From the NCBI RefSeq assembly GCF_023336735.1, contig NZ_JAMBAQ010000009.1, forward strand, positions 20,289 through 84,288: a DNA stretch of 64,000 nt, written 5' to 3'. Below, in pieces: positions 10,095 through 20,109 of this stretch. Each line of letters opens with the position of its first letter. Position 1 is the first letter of the stretch. The DNA is from Moraxella oculi. GTDB taxonomy: Bacteria > Pseudomonadota > Gammaproteobacteria > Pseudomonadales > Moraxellaceae. The notes under the pieces are model-generated. The model had not been told where the DNA came from. It did not search any database and was given only the letters and a program-made list of their open reading frames with translations. Position numbers and translations under genes: made by a program.

Positions 10095-10901
10095 CTAAGG
10101 AGTATTCGTTCCTTGATACAGCTGCACATAACCACTTGTGCTTTTACCCATACCTACTGGCGTATAGACAGGCTCAATATTTGCTGGAGCATTGGTGGTG
10201 GCATTTGGTACATAGATTTCTTGCAAGGCATAAGGTTTGGCTTGATACACCCCACCCCCATCAATCACACCATTACTTGAGCTAGGCTGCGTTGGGTTAG
10301 GATGAATCTTAGCACCCACAGAAACATCGTCATTCACCAAAGTCGTTAAAGTAACCGCTGATGCCATGCCTGCGGTATGCTGTATGGCATCTAAAACATA
10401 TCCTTGTTGGATTGGAGTCATATGACCCATCACATATGCCGTACGATCACGCACAACGATTTTGTATTGAGATGCCTTGATGCCTTGCTGTGCCATCAAG
10501 CGAGCATTGATCTTTGATTTTAGGTAGTTTTCATGCACGGTATGACTTTGGCTTTTTGGCGTTTGGGCAATTGTCAGATAATTATAGACCGCCGTCACAT
10601 CTTTCATGGATTTTACCATTGCCTCAATGTCGGTCTTGACCGTCTCATTAGGCACCTCGCCTGTCAGCAACACCTCGCGATGAAAGCTGTCAATGGCGAT
10701 ACGCACGGTATTTTCATTCACACCAGCAATGTATGATAACTGCTTGCGCGCTGTAAATTCAATGCTTTCGTCGCTGATACGCTCAGGCAAGCTACGCCCC
10801 ATGTCAGCAAAATCAACACTTTGAGCAGTGTTACCAAGTGTACCGCACGCCGTCAGCGTCATTAGCACACCAAGCATGGCAGCCGATGCCAGTTGTTTCA
10901 T
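10095..10901 (-). CDS. BON-domain outer-membrane lipoprotein, DolP (YraP)-like
   Basis: Predicted lipoprotein: MKQLASAAMLGVLMTLTAC has a basic start, hydrophobic core and lipobox cysteine at residue 19. Two BON domains follow, roughly residues 40-110 and 115-185; BON domains bind phospholipid, and DolP supports outer-membrane integrity and BAM function in E. coli. At 268 residues it is longer than E. coli DolP because of a Pro/Asn/Tyr-rich C-terminal tail of about 75 residues. The ATG at 10901 has AAAGGG upstream; an earlier GTG was rejected. It sits next to yraN, as in enterobacteria. Confidence 0.85.
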   Translation of the reverse strand: MKQLASAAMLGVLMTLTACGTLGNTAQSVDFADMGRSLPERISDESIEFTARKQLSYIAGVNENTVRIAIDSFHREVLLTGEVPNETVKTDIEAMVKSMKDVTAVYNYLTIAQTPKSQSHTVHENYLKSKINARLMAQQGIKASQYKIVVRDRTAYVMGHMTPIQQGYVLDAIQHTAGMASAVTLTTLVNDDVSVGAKIHPNPTQPSSSNGVIDGGGVYQAKPYALQEIYVPNATTNAPANIEPVYTPVGMGKSTSGYVQLYQGTNTP

Positions 10902-10972
10902 GATATTCACCCTTTGTAGTCATTATTAAATTTCAAGGCAGGCATGCTCATGACACATGAATACCAACGCAT

Positions 10973-11377
10973 TCACTCCGCCAAAAATGCCGACTTAATC
11001 CACTCACCAGTAGCACGCTCACCAAATTCATCAAAGACAATCACATCAAAACGACAATCATACCCAGCAAAAGATTCATGATGCTGCAAAAAATACCCTG
11101 CCGCTTGAATGATTTTTCTTTGCTTGGCAATGGTGATGCTCTGTACTGAACTGACAAATGGTTGATGGCGATGTCTTCTGGCACGCACTTCAACAAAAAT
11201 AATCGTCCGCACCATTTGACCGAATCGGTTGGCTTTGCATTCTTGGGCAATGATGTCGATTTCACCCAGCTTTGACGCATGATAGTTACGAGTGATGATG
11301 TCAAGACCGCCTGCTTGTAGCATTTGGCAAGCACGATTTTCATAAGCATCGCCAATGCGTCTTGTGTTTTGACGCAT
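10973..11377 (-). CDS. yraN: UPF0102 / YraN family protein
   Basis: 134-residue member of the UPF0102 family, which has a restriction-endonuclease-like core. The core pattern is visible as GEIDIIAQE followed by IIFVEVRAR, the family's D-E-x-K-like region. A nuclease or Holliday-junction role has been suggested for the family but is not settled. Its ATG overlaps the stop of the upstream RDD gene (ATGA), so the two are translationally coupled. Confidence 0.9.
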   Translation of the reverse strand: MRQNTRRIGDAYENRACQMLQAGGLDIITRNYHASKLGEIDIIAQECKANRFGQMVRTIIFVEVRARRHRHQPFVSSVQSITIAKQRKIIQAAGYFLQHHESFAGYDCRFDVIVFDEFGERATGEWIKSAFLAE

Positions 11378-11835
11378 CAGCGTTCACGCACAACCACGGT
11401 CTTGGCAATCTTATCATGCCAACCTTGCTTTTTCTTATCAATACCCACCCAAATATAGCCCAAGAACAGTACAAATGCCGATACGAAATAACCAAAATAG
11501 CGCAAAATTGCTTGTGCTGGCGTCAAGCGATTGCCCGTATTGGCGTCCAATACTTTAAGACCAAGCAACATTTTTCCAGGAGTTGCGTCTTTTTTTAGCC
11601 AAAAAACCACAGAAAGTATGGCTGGTAATACTGTTGACAAAATCACATCAAACCCACCAGCAAATGGCTGTGGATTACTAAAATAAGCATTGCCATAAAT
11701 CAAATAAAGCAGTGGCAAACTGATCAACGCCCATAATATGGCATCAATAATATTTGCCACAAGCCGCAACCAAAAACCCGCATATTCATAAGTGATGGCG
11801 TTATGAGCTGGATGATTTGAATCGTGTATATTCAT
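11377..11835 (-). CDS. RDD family membrane protein
   Basis: 152-residue inner-membrane protein with three to four hydrophobic segments. It carries the RDD-family pattern: FWLRLVANIIDAILW near the N-terminus with the Arg and Asp of the RDD signature, and TPGKMLLGLKVLD in the middle. The family's function is mostly unknown; some members act in ion or solute transport. AGGAAG precedes the start. It is the first gene of the RDD-yraN-dolP set. Confidence 0.85.
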   Translation of the reverse strand: MNIHDSNHPAHNAITYEYAGFWLRLVANIIDAILWALISLPLLYLIYGNAYFSNPQPFAGGFDVILSTVLPAILSVVFWLKKDATPGKMLLGLKVLDANTGNRLTPAQAILRYFGYFVSAFVLFLGYIWVGIDKKKQGWHDKIAKTVVVRER

Positions 11836-11920
11836 GTCTACTTCCTAAGTAATAAAATAAGCCTTAGCATAACAAAGTTTTTAAATTTCCGCCATTTTTT
11901 TACATCAATTTTGCCTCAAT

Positions 11921-11950
11921 TTGGAGATTTTTTTGATTTTTATCTATAAT
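11921..11950 (+). promoter_or_regulatory. Predicted sigma-70 promoter of rlmH
   Basis: TTGGAG, an 18-nt spacer and a perfect TATAAT ending 29 nt before the rlmH ATG. Confidence 0.6.
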
Positions 11951-11979
11951 AAGTAAAATCTTTAAACCGAGCGTGTTGT

Positions 11980-12462
11980 ATGAAATTACGAATTTTAAGC
12001 GTTGGTCATAAAATGCCCACATGGGTACACTCTGGTGTTGATGAATATCTAAAACGCATCAACCCCATGATGAGCACTCAAATCATCGAACTCCCCCCTG
12101 CCAAACGCAGTAAAAACCCTTCGCCTGCTGAAATCGACAAATACAAACAACAAGAAGGAAGAACCATCTTAACCTCCCGACAACCAAGAGAGCGTCTTTG
12201 GGTTTTGGAAGTCAAAGGCAAGATGATCTCAACCGAGATTCTGGCCGACAGACTCAATGCAGTCATGGCAGAAGGAGTGGACATTGCCTTAGTGATTGGC
12301 GGTGCTGATGGTGTGTCGGCAGAGGTGTTGGCAGCAGCTGATTTTAAGTGGTCCTTATCCGACTTAACCCTCCCCCACCCCTTGGTGCGTGTGATTTTGG
12401 TAGAACAGCTGTATCGTGCAATGAGCATCATCAACAACCACCCCTACCATCGTGGTGGTTAA
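11980..12462 (+). CDS. rlmH: 23S rRNA (pseudouridine1915-N3)-methyltransferase RlmH
   Basis: SPOUT-class methyltransferase that modifies pseudouridine 1915 in helix 69 of 23S rRNA on the assembled 70S ribosome. It is 160 residues, the standard length. Knot motifs VIGGADGVS, LSLSDLTLPHPLVR-like (here SLSDLTLPHPLVR) and the C-terminal YHRGG are present; the tail binds the target nucleotide. It has its own promoter and converges on the bcr-type gene. Confidence 0.97.
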   Translation: MKLRILSVGHKMPTWVHSGVDEYLKRINPMMSTQIIELPPAKRSKNPSPAEIDKYKQQEGRTILTSRQPRERLWVLEVKGKMISTEILADRLNAVMAEGVDIALVIGGADGVSAEVLAAADFKWSLSDLTLPHPLVRVILVEQLYRAMSIINNHPYHRGG

Positions 12463-12498
12463 CATCTCTTGATTGCCAGCCTGCAAACGACCGTCAAA

Positions 12499-13731
12499 TC
12501 AATCAATATCGGACAGTCGAATATTTTTATCAAGTTGACAAATGAGATAAGCACCAATGGCAGTCAAGACGAATGTTGTGATGCCAAGCTTTGTTACTGG
12601 ATCAGCATCAAAAAAGCTAAGCAACAGACCGCCAAAAATTCCTACCGAAAACTGCATGGCACCTTGCATTGCAGACGCCATGCCTGCACGCTTTTTTTGA
12701 AAGGCAAGCGCGATAGCAGTGGCATTCGGTTGGGTAAAACCAAGTCCTGCAATGCAACAAAAGATGGCGACAGACACCAACATAAAGTTTGCTTGACCTC
12801 CAAAGACACTCCCCAGCACCAAAAGGCATGTCGCTGAAAAGACTTGCAGGAAAGCCCCAAAACGCAAGAGTGTTATCAATGGGATTTTTTTAAGTAGCCA
12901 TTGATTAACTTGGGTTAAAGCAACAAAACCAAAAGCATTGATTCCAAATGCAATAGCAAACTCCTTTTCTAAAAGACCGTAATTCTCCATGAACAACACA
13001 CTAGAAATTGATAAATAAATAAAAAAAGCCCCCTGTAATAACCCAGCCGCCATCGCAGGAATGACGAAAGTTTTGTCTTTGAGCAAGTCAAGATAGCCAA
13101 CCAAAGTCTCACGCATGGGGCGTGTGTTGCGATTGGCTGGTAGAAGTGTTTCTTTTAAAAAGAATTTGGTCAAGATGATGATGAACACTCCATATGCCGC
13201 CAAAAACCAAAACAGAGCATGCCAGTCAGCTGCTTGCAAAATCACAGTTCCCAATGTCGGAGCTAAAATGGGTGCAACGCCCATCACCAATACCATCAAG
13301 CTAAATGCTCGTGCCGACTGAATGGGATCTAAGACATCACGCACAGATGCCCTAGCTACCACACTTGTTACACACGCACCCACAGCTTGCATGGTGCGAG
13401 CAGCAAACAAAATCCATTCATTTTTTGTCATGGCACAAATCACAGATGCTATAATGAAAATCACCATGCCAATATACATGGGTTTAACACGGCCGATCCT
13501 ATCAGAAAACGGACCATAAAATAACTGCCCAAACACAAGCCCAATAAAATAAGCAGGCACAGAACGAGCCAAACTGGTAGTACTCACCCCAAAATCCTCT
13601 GCCATGGTCGGCAAGGCAGGTAAATACATGTCAATGGCAAGTGGCCCTATGGCAATCATCACACCCAAGATAAGCACCCACAGTGCTGGAAATGGTTTTT
13701 GTTGCATGGCTTGATTTTGATTGGTATTCAT
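12499..13731 (-). CDS. Bcr/CflA family drug-resistance MFS transporter
   Basis: Twelve-helix major-facilitator exporter of the DHA1 group. The N-terminal segment LGVMIAIGPLAIDMYLPALPTM is typical of Bcr/CflA, and the loop motif GPFSDRIGRVKP matches MFS motif A. About 410 residues from the ATG at 13731. The open frame continues upstream, but its first codons lie inside the mraY terminator, so a start there is unlikely; an ATG at 13782 is the alternative. The substrate cannot be told from sequence. Confidence 0.88.
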   Translation of the reverse strand: MNTNQNQAMQQKPFPALWVLILGVMIAIGPLAIDMYLPALPTMAEDFGVSTTSLARSVPAYFIGLVFGQLFYGPFSDRIGRVKPMYIGMVIFIIASVICAMTKNEWILFAARTMQAVGACVTSVVARASVRDVLDPIQSARAFSLMVLVMGVAPILAPTLGTVILQAADWHALFWFLAAYGVFIIILTKFFLKETLLPANRNTRPMRETLVGYLDLLKDKTFVIPAMAAGLLQGAFFIYLSISSVLFMENYGLLEKEFAIAFGINAFGFVALTQVNQWLLKKIPLITLLRFGAFLQVFSATCLLVLGSVFGGQANFMLVSVAIFCCIAGLGFTQPNATAIALAFQKKRAGMASAMQGAMQFSVGIFGGLLLSFFDADPVTKLGITTFVLTAIGAYLICQLDKNIRLSDID

Positions 13732-13821
13732 ATCATTCACATCACTTGTTGATGGGTTTATGCTTTGATATTGGGCAATCATTGTAGCACACCCATCAGC
13801 CTTCTGCGACAACAATGCAAA

Positions 13822-13846
13822 AAAACCCACGACAATCGTGGGTTTT
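13822..13846 (-). terminator. Rho-independent terminator closing the division/cell-wall cluster
   Basis: Minus strand AAAACCCACGA-TTG-TCGTGGGTTTT followed by more T residues, 15 nt past the mraY stop. It separates the cluster from the MFS gene. Confidence 0.9.
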
Positions 13847-13860
13847 ATAGATGGATGGTC

Positions 13861-14958
13861 TTATCGCAATTTTAAAGTCATCAAGCCTAGCACCACCAAA
13901 ATGATACAGACAATATAAAACCTTGCAACGACCTTGGTTTCTTTTAGACCCATTTCCTCGTAGTGATGATGTAAAGGTGCCATCAAAAAAATGCGTTTTT
14001 TGCGAATCTTATAACTACCCACCTGTAAAATCACCGACACCGCCTCTGCCACAAACACCCCGGCCATGATGACGAACGCCAGCTCTTGGCGTGTCATTAC
14101 CGCCATCGTACCGAGCATGCCACCCAAGCTTAACGCCCCAACATCACCCATGAACACATCAGCAGGTGCGGCGTTATACCAAAGAAAGCCCAGTCCTGCA
14201 CCAACAATTGATGCACAAACAATGATGACCTCAGCATTGTATGCAATATAAGGCACATGCATGTATGCCGCATAATTGGCCGAGCCTGAAATATACGCAA
14301 ACACACCCAACCCGGCCGCCACCAGCACCACTGGCAAAATCACCAAGCCATCTAAGCCATCGGTTAGGTTCACCGCATTAGAAGTGCCATTGATTGTAAA
14401 ATAAGTCAAGATGATGAAGCCTAATCCAAGAGGAATTGCCGAAAGAGGAATCACCAGATCCTTAAATAACGGCACCAGCAAATCTTGCATTGCAGCAGCC
14501 GTGGTGGTGTCTTGTTGTATGGCGATGTAATACAGTGAACCACCTGCAAATAGCGAACCAACCGACAACCAAAAATACTTTTTGCGAGCAATCAAGCCTT
14601 GTGGGTTTTTATGCTTGATTTTTAGCCAGTCATCTGCCCAGCCTACCGCCCCAAAAATCACCATCACCACCATCAAAATCCACACATAAGGATTTGATAA
14701 ATCTGCCCAAGCCAAGGTTGAGATGCCAATGGCCACCAAAATCAGCACACCTCCCATTGTGGGCGTTCCTTGTTTGATTAAGTGGGTTTTTGGACCGTCA
14801 TCACGCACTGCCTGCCCGTATTTTAAGGTGCGTAAATAATTGATGACTGGTTTGCCAGCCACAATGACAATTAACAGCGATGTGATGACCGCAAGTAAGG
14901 CACGCAATGTCAAAGATGATATGGCAATATCGCTGTGCTGAAATAACCAATAAAGCAT
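13861..14958 (-). CDS. mraY: Phospho-N-acetylmuramoyl-pentapeptide-transferase
   Basis: Inner-membrane enzyme that attaches phospho-MurNAc-pentapeptide to undecaprenyl phosphate, making lipid I. 365 residues with about ten hydrophobic helices. Catalytic and Mg-binding motifs seen: [23 protein letters not shown] and the cytoplasmic [13 protein letters not shown] precedes the start. It follows murF after 52 nt and is the last gene of the cluster here; murD, ftsW, murG and ftsQAZ do not follow. Confidence 0.97.
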   Translation of the reverse strand: MLYWLFQHSDIAISSLTLRALLAVITSLLIVIVAGKPVINYLRTLKYGQAVRDDGPKTHLIKQGTPTMGGVLILVAIGISTLAWADLSNPYVWILMVVMVIFGAVGWADDWLKIKHKNPQGLIARKKYFWLSVGSLFAGGSLYYIAIQQDTTTAAAMQDLLVPLFKDLVIPLSAIPLGLGFIILTYFTINGTSNAVNLTDGLDGLVILPVVLVAAGLGVFAYISGSANYAAYMHVPYIAYNAEVIIVCASIVGAGLGFLWYNAAPADVFMGDVGALSLGGMLGTMAVMTRQELAFVIMAGVFVAEAVSVILQVGSYKIRKKRIFLMAPLHHHYEEMGLKETKVVARFYIVCIILVVLGLMTLKLR

Positions 14959-15010
14959 GATTTAACCCTTCTGGCAGTGACTGCCATTTTTTATCTAACA
15001 ATTCATGAAG

Positions 15011-16483
15011 TTAAGCATTCATCAAGGCGTCGATGAGCGATTCCATCTTCATACCACGAGAACCCTTAAATAACACGGTAGCAGCACCACTGTCCAAGCG
15101 TGCATTTAACGCACCAAGCAAAGAATCTTTGTCCGAAAAATGTGTCGCAATGGGGCGAATTTCATTGACTCCACGCACCGTGTGTAGCATGTGCCGACCT
15201 AGCCCAAAAATCTCATCAATATGCAGCTGTGCCAAGTTCAATCCCAAACGATGATGCTCATCATCTGCCGCCTCACCCAGCTCAAAAATATCTCCCAGTA
15301 CTAAAATTTTAGTCGTCTCTTCTTGTTCTAATACTTTGGCAGCGGCCAGCATGGAGGTCGGATTGGCGTTATAGGTATCATCAATGAATGTATGCTGACC
15401 AAATGCCACACGAGTCAACCTACCCTTGGGCGGATTTGCCGATTCTAGACCCTTTACAATCAGCTCAAGAGGAACGCCCAACGCATAAGCACATGCCGCC
15501 GCCGCCTGAGCATTGACCACATTATGCATGCCCATGAATGGCAAATGCACTGGCAGACTTTCAATCTCATCAACATGCAAGTTGGTATTTAGCGTAAAGT
15601 TGGTGTATGTATTCGCCACATCAACATCATCTGCGAACAAATCACCCATCATTAATACCGAGTCCACACCCTGCTTGCACAGCATTGCTGTATCATCATC
15701 AGATAAAGATGCTTGAGATAACGGCACACTTCGCTCACCAAAACTTAAAATACGACTGGTGAATTGACTTGCCGACTCATTTAAAAACTCAAAAAATTCA
15801 TCGTCAAATGGCACGACCGCAACGCCATCACTGCTTAATGATGAGTAAATTTCAGCCTTTGCACGAGCAATGTTGGCACGACCACCAAACTCACCCAAAT
15901 GTGCCGTACCAATGTTTAACACACAGGCCACATCAGGGCGCACCAAAGCACTGGTATGGGCAATCTCCCCCACATGATTCGCCCCAAGCTCCATCACCGC
16001 AAATCGATGTTCATCTGTCAAATCAAGCAGCATCATCGGCACGCCAAGATCATTGTTGAGATTGCCCCGAGTAATCAAAGTCGGTGCCATTTGCCCAAGA
16101 ATGCTGCCAAGCATCTCTTTGGTCGTGGTTTTACCAGCCGATCCTGTCAGGGCAACAACCGTCAAATCAGGGTGATCATCACGGCGGTATTGACCAAGCA
16201 TTCCTAGTGCTTTTTTGGTATCTCCAACAACAAGCTGTGGCAAATTGCTTGCCACCACCTGATTGACAATCGCCAGTACCGCTCCTTGCTCAAAGGCTTG
16301 GTTGACAAAATCATGCCCATCAAAGTTCTCGCCATGAATTGCCAAAAAAATATCGCCTTCATTGATGGTGCGAGTATCTGTCGTGATTTTGGTGGACTGA
16401 CCAGAAAAATCTCCATGCCAAGCACCACAAGTGGCGGCTTGTAAATTTTGCTTATGCCAAACATATCGGTGATTTGTTGTCAT
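15011..16483 (-). CDS. murF: UDP-N-acetylmuramoyl-tripeptide--D-alanyl-D-alanine ligase
   Basis: Mur ligase that adds D-Ala-D-Ala to UDP-MurNAc-tripeptide using ATP. The ATP loop is TGSAGKTTTKEM, and the GDIFELGEAADDEHHRLG segment is typical of MurF. About 490 residues from the ATG at 16483; the frame is open to 16540, overlapping murE, with an alternative ATG at 16498. The start is therefore uncertain by a few codons. It is closely coupled to murE. Confidence 0.96.
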   Translation of the reverse strand: MTTNHRYVWHKQNLQAATCGAWHGDFSGQSTKITTDTRTINEGDIFLAIHGENFDGHDFVNQAFEQGAVLAIVNQVVASNLPQLVVGDTKKALGMLGQYRRDDHPDLTVVALTGSAGKTTTKEMLGSILGQMAPTLITRGNLNNDLGVPMMLLDLTDEHRFAVMELGANHVGEIAHTSALVRPDVACVLNIGTAHLGEFGGRANIARAKAEIYSSLSSDGVAVVPFDDEFFEFLNESASQFTSRILSFGERSVPLSQASLSDDDTAMLCKQGVDSVLMMGDLFADDVDVANTYTNFTLNTNLHVDEIESLPVHLPFMGMHNVVNAQAAAACAYALGVPLELIVKGLESANPPKGRLTRVAFGQHTFIDDTYNANPTSMLAAAKVLEQEETTKILVLGDIFELGEAADDEHHRLGLNLAQLHIDEIFGLGRHMLHTVRGVNEIRPIATHFSDKDSLLGALNARLDSGAATVLFKGSRGMKMESLIDALMNA

Positions 16484-16520
16484 GTCTTTACTCTTCATTC
16501 TCGTTCGTGTTAATGAATGT

Positions 16521-18044
16521 TCATTTATCAAATTTATCAATCATTTGTCTTAATACCACTCTATCATCAAAATCATGTCGCACCCCCTGTATCTCTTGAT
16601 AGGTCTCATGCCCTTTGCCAGCAATCACCACGATATCCTGCTCTCCTGCTGATTTTACAGCAAGCTCAATCGCCAATCTGCGATCAGGCTCAATCTCAAT
16701 CCGATAATGATCAGCACACATCAGCCCTGTTTGCATGTCTTTTAATATGGCTAAAGGCTGCTCGCTTCTTGGATTATCAGCCGTTAAGATGACTTTGTCA
16801 GCAAATCTTAGCCCCGCCTGTGTCATCAATGGGCGTTTGCCCTTATCACGATCCCCACCACAGCCAAACACTGCCACAAGATTGCCAGTGCAGTGTTTTT
16901 TAAGGCCGGATAATACCTGTTCTAATGCGTCAGGCGTATGGGCATAATCCACGATGAATGACCCATGCCTAGAAGGCACTCGCTCCATTCTGCCGCTTGC
17001 ACCTTTTAGGTGTGTGATGCCATCGAAAAGCCGCTCTAGACTCACCCCTAACGCCAAAGCAGCTCCGACACTCGCCAAAAGATTTGACACATTGAACATT
17101 CCCAAAAGCGGGCTTCTTACCATCATCTGTCCTTGCGGCGTATTGATGGTTAAGTCCACTCCATCAAGACTTGGCGTGATTTGGCTTGCGTGAATGTCTG
17201 CCTGTGGATTTTGAGTGGCATAGGTCCATACCGTCAAGCCAGATAGCTTGGCCGTATTTAAGAAGATGTCGGCATGATCATCATCAAGGTTGATGATGGC
17301 ATGGGTAAGGCTTGGAAATAAATTTTTATCAAAAAGTCTGGCCTTAGCTTGGGCATAGTCATTCATGTCTGCATGATAATCCAAATGATCTCGAGACAGA
17401 TTGGAATAAATCGCCACTTTGATCGGCACTCCCTGCAAACGATGCTGATGAAGTCCATGTGAGCTGGCTTCTAACGACACAAGCTCAATCGATTCTTGTG
17501 CCATTTGATATAAAAACTCATGCACCATCAACACATCGCCTGTGGTATTTGCTGATTGAACCAAACTACCCAACCGTCCATTGCCCGCTGTACCCATGAT
17601 GGCAGAGGGCATGCCAGCCATTTGGGCAAGCTGGGCGGTCAGCTGACTGATGGTGGTTTTACCATTTGTGCCAGTTACCGCCACCACCGTTGGCAGCTGA
17701 GCGGTCTTTTGCTGTTGCAACCTGACTGCAATCAATTCCCCCAAATGGCTACGAATGTTTGGCACATACGCCACTGGAAGATGAAAATTGATGCCAAGTA
17801 GCCTGGGGTCGATTTGCGACAACACAAAAGCAGCCTTATTTTCTACCGAATGCAGATACTCACGCACACGCTCAAAATCACCTTGCCTCCCAAAGCTTTC
17901 AAGCAGCACAAACGCATCTGACTGCTCAATCTTACGACTGTCCAAACAAAACCGTGAAAATGGCAGCTGTGCTACCGACATCATATCCTCAGGCAAAGTC
18001 GTATTCAAAGCGTTAAAAAGTGCAGACAGCGTAACAGTTTTCAT
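16521..18044 (-). CDS. murE: UDP-N-acetylmuramoyl-L-alanyl-D-glutamate--2,6-diaminopimelate ligase
   Basis: Adds the third stem-peptide residue. The DNPR motif (LTADNPRSEQP) marks the meso-diaminopimelate-specific type, as expected for a Gram-negative. The ATP loop is TGTNGKTTISQL, and the central domain has VDYAHTPDALE. 507 residues; GAAGGA lies upstream of the ATG. It is 31 nt from the ftsI stop and reads on towards murF. Confidence 0.97.
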   Translation of the reverse strand: MKTVTLSALFNALNTTLPEDMMSVAQLPFSRFCLDSRKIEQSDAFVLLESFGRQGDFERVREYLHSVENKAAFVLSQIDPRLLGINFHLPVAYVPNIRSHLGELIAVRLQQQKTAQLPTVVAVTGTNGKTTISQLTAQLAQMAGMPSAIMGTAGNGRLGSLVQSANTTGDVLMVHEFLYQMAQESIELVSLEASSHGLHQHRLQGVPIKVAIYSNLSRDHLDYHADMNDYAQAKARLFDKNLFPSLTHAIINLDDDHADIFLNTAKLSGLTVWTYATQNPQADIHASQITPSLDGVDLTINTPQGQMMVRSPLLGMFNVSNLLASVGAALALGVSLERLFDGITHLKGASGRMERVPSRHGSFIVDYAHTPDALEQVLSGLKKHCTGNLVAVFGCGGDRDKGKRPLMTQAGLRFADKVILTADNPRSEQPLAILKDMQTGLMCADHYRIEIEPDRRLAIELAVKSAGEQDIVVIAGKGHETYQEIQGVRHDFDDRVVLRQMIDKFDK

Positions 18045-18075
18045 GGCAAATTCCTTCTATGGTTTTATCATGCGG

Positions 18076-20109
18076 CTAAAATCGTGGCAAGTCTTTCACA
18101 TCGGCTTGTAAAGGCTTATCAAATGGCACATTATACAAACGCAACACCTCCTTCATCACATTGTGAAATACAGGTGCGGCCACAACACCACCATAGTGTT
18201 GACGGCGTGGATCTTCTACCAGTATCACCACCGCAAAGCGAGGATTGGATGCAGGAGCAATCCCTGCAAAAGTCGTGCGATATTGGTCGGCATGATAGCC
18301 ACCTTCAGGCTTGGCTCGGCGACTTGTACCTGTCTTGCCTGCCACACGATAACCATTGATGGCAGCCGCTCGTGCTGTACCACCTGGCTCCGTTACCAGC
18401 TCCATCATCTTGACAATGGCATCAGCATGACGAGCTTCAATGACCTGAGTTGGTTCGACAGGTTTTTCGTTTTTTACCAACCGTAAAGGGTGCATTTGGC
18501 CATGATTGGCAAGTGTTGCATAAGCCTGGGCAACCTGAGCCAGCGTAACACTTTGACCATAGCCATAGCTGAGTGTGGCTCGGCGCGTGGTGTCTTTTTC
18601 ACCACTAGGATTTTTGACACTCCCTGATGCTTCGGCAGGGAAATTTAAAGCTGTTTTTTGCCCAAAGCCAAAGCGACGCTGCATGTCTGCAATATCATTC
18701 ACGCCAAGACTAAGGGCGATTTTGGCTGATGCGACATTACTGGATTTTTGAATGAGTTTTGCCATCGTGATTGAACCATAGTCCGCACTGTCACGAATCG
18801 TATAACCGCCAACATAGAGTTTACCTGGCGTGGTATTAATGAGTGAATTGACAGAATATTTTCCAGATTCTAATGCTGCCGCCACCGTAAAAGGCTTCAT
18901 GATGGATCCTGGCTCAAAGGTGTCTAATACTGGGCGGTTGCGTTCATTGGCACCAGTACGCTCGGCAAGATTGTTTGAATTAAAGGACGGCCACGACCCC
19001 ATTGCCAACACATCGCCAGTCAAGACATCGACCACGATGCCTGAGCTTGATCGTGCTGATTGTACACGACCTACTTGTTCAAGCTCTTTATACAGCACAT
19101 ATTGCAATCTAGAATCAATCGTTAATTGCAAATCCTGACCCTCAACCTGCGGTTTGAGTTCTTTGAGTTCTTTGACAGCAGCATCCTTGGATTTTAGCAG
19201 CAGTACTCTTCCTGGTTCGCCAGCAAGTTGTTTTTCGTATTTGGCCTCAATGCCTGCACGCCCTACATAGCCACCATTTGTAGCATCTTTGGACTGTGCC
19301 ATATAGCCCAGAATCTGTGCATTTGGTTCGGCTTGCAAATAATATCTTTGAAAAATCGTATCTTCACTCACACCCACAAATTTGAGCTTTTTAATCGGCT
19401 CAACCAATTCAGGCGATACTTTTTGTTGCAGCACCATTCTTTTAGAACCCGCACCCTTTGGTAAAGCCGCTTTCACAGCATCTGCATCACTGACATCGAT
19501 TGTATTATCAATGGCAACGGCTTTTTGTAGAGTTTTTAGAGGAAAATTGGTCATGCCAGACAGCTTGACTAAGTCCATTTCTTTAAGTTGTTGTAGAGCC
19601 CTATCTCTTTTTGATTGACTGGGAGAGGTTTTGACGATTTTTAATAATTCATAGTACCTTTTTGCATAATCATAAGGACTAAACACGATGGTTGATAATG
19701 GTGCATTCGCTGCCAGCGGCACTCCTGTGGTATCAGTAATCATGCCACGATGTGCAGGCATGGTGATTTTGGCAGTGATGATTTTGTCGCCCATATCAAT
19801 CAGAAAAGACGAATTGACCACCTGCAAATAAAACGCCCTGACAAATAAAGCAGCGAAGCCAAACGCCATGACAGCCCAAATCAGACGATATCGCCACGCA
19901 TCATGCATGCCACCCAATCTGGTTGCCTGTGAACGCCTCTTACTCAACCCCAGCTTATTTAATAGCCAAGACCATGCGTTACCGTGCTTTGAATGCTTTG
20001 GCTTGGCAATGCCGTTTTTATCTTTAGTGTCATCTTTGGGGGATTTCTTACGACTCGATGGCGTGATTTTTGATGCAAGGTCTTGTTTTTGGGTTGGTTT
20101 TTTCATCAT
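18076..20109 (-). CDS. ftsI: Peptidoglycan D,D-transpeptidase FtsI (PBP3)
   Basis: Septal class B penicillin-binding protein that crosslinks peptidoglycan at division. One membrane anchor (IWAVMAFGFAALFVRAFYL) follows a basic cytoplasmic tail of about 70 residues, roughly 50 longer than in E. coli. The pedestal domain comes next, then the transpeptidase domain with active-site S402 in SIMK, SSN, and KTG at 592-594. 677 residues in total, against 588 in E. coli. The start codon overlaps the ftsL stop (ATGATGA arrangement), so the two are translationally coupled. Beta-lactams target this protein in the family. Confidence 0.96.
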   Translation of the reverse strand: MMKKPTQKQDLASKITPSSRKKSPKDDTKDKNGIAKPKHSKHGNAWSWLLNKLGLSKRRSQATRLGGMHDAWRYRLIWAVMAFGFAALFVRAFYLQVVNSSFLIDMGDKIITAKITMPAHRGMITDTTGVPLAANAPLSTIVFSPYDYAKRYYELLKIVKTSPSQSKRDRALQQLKEMDLVKLSGMTNFPLKTLQKAVAIDNTIDVSDADAVKAALPKGAGSKRMVLQQKVSPELVEPIKKLKFVGVSEDTIFQRYYLQAEPNAQILGYMAQSKDATNGGYVGRAGIEAKYEKQLAGEPGRVLLLKSKDAAVKELKELKPQVEGQDLQLTIDSRLQYVLYKELEQVGRVQSARSSSGIVVDVLTGDVLAMGSWPSFNSNNLAERTGANERNRPVLDTFEPGSIMKPFTVAAALESGKYSVNSLINTTPGKLYVGGYTIRDSADYGSITMAKLIQKSSNVASAKIALSLGVNDIADMQRRFGFGQKTALNFPAEASGSVKNPSGEKDTTRRATLSYGYGQSVTLAQVAQAYATLANHGQMHPLRLVKNEKPVEPTQVIEARHADAIVKMMELVTEPGGTARAAAINGYRVAGKTGTSRRAKPEGGYHADQYRTTFAGIAPASNPRFAVVILVEDPRRQHYGGVVAAPVFHNVMKEVLRLYNVPFDKPLQADVKDLPRF

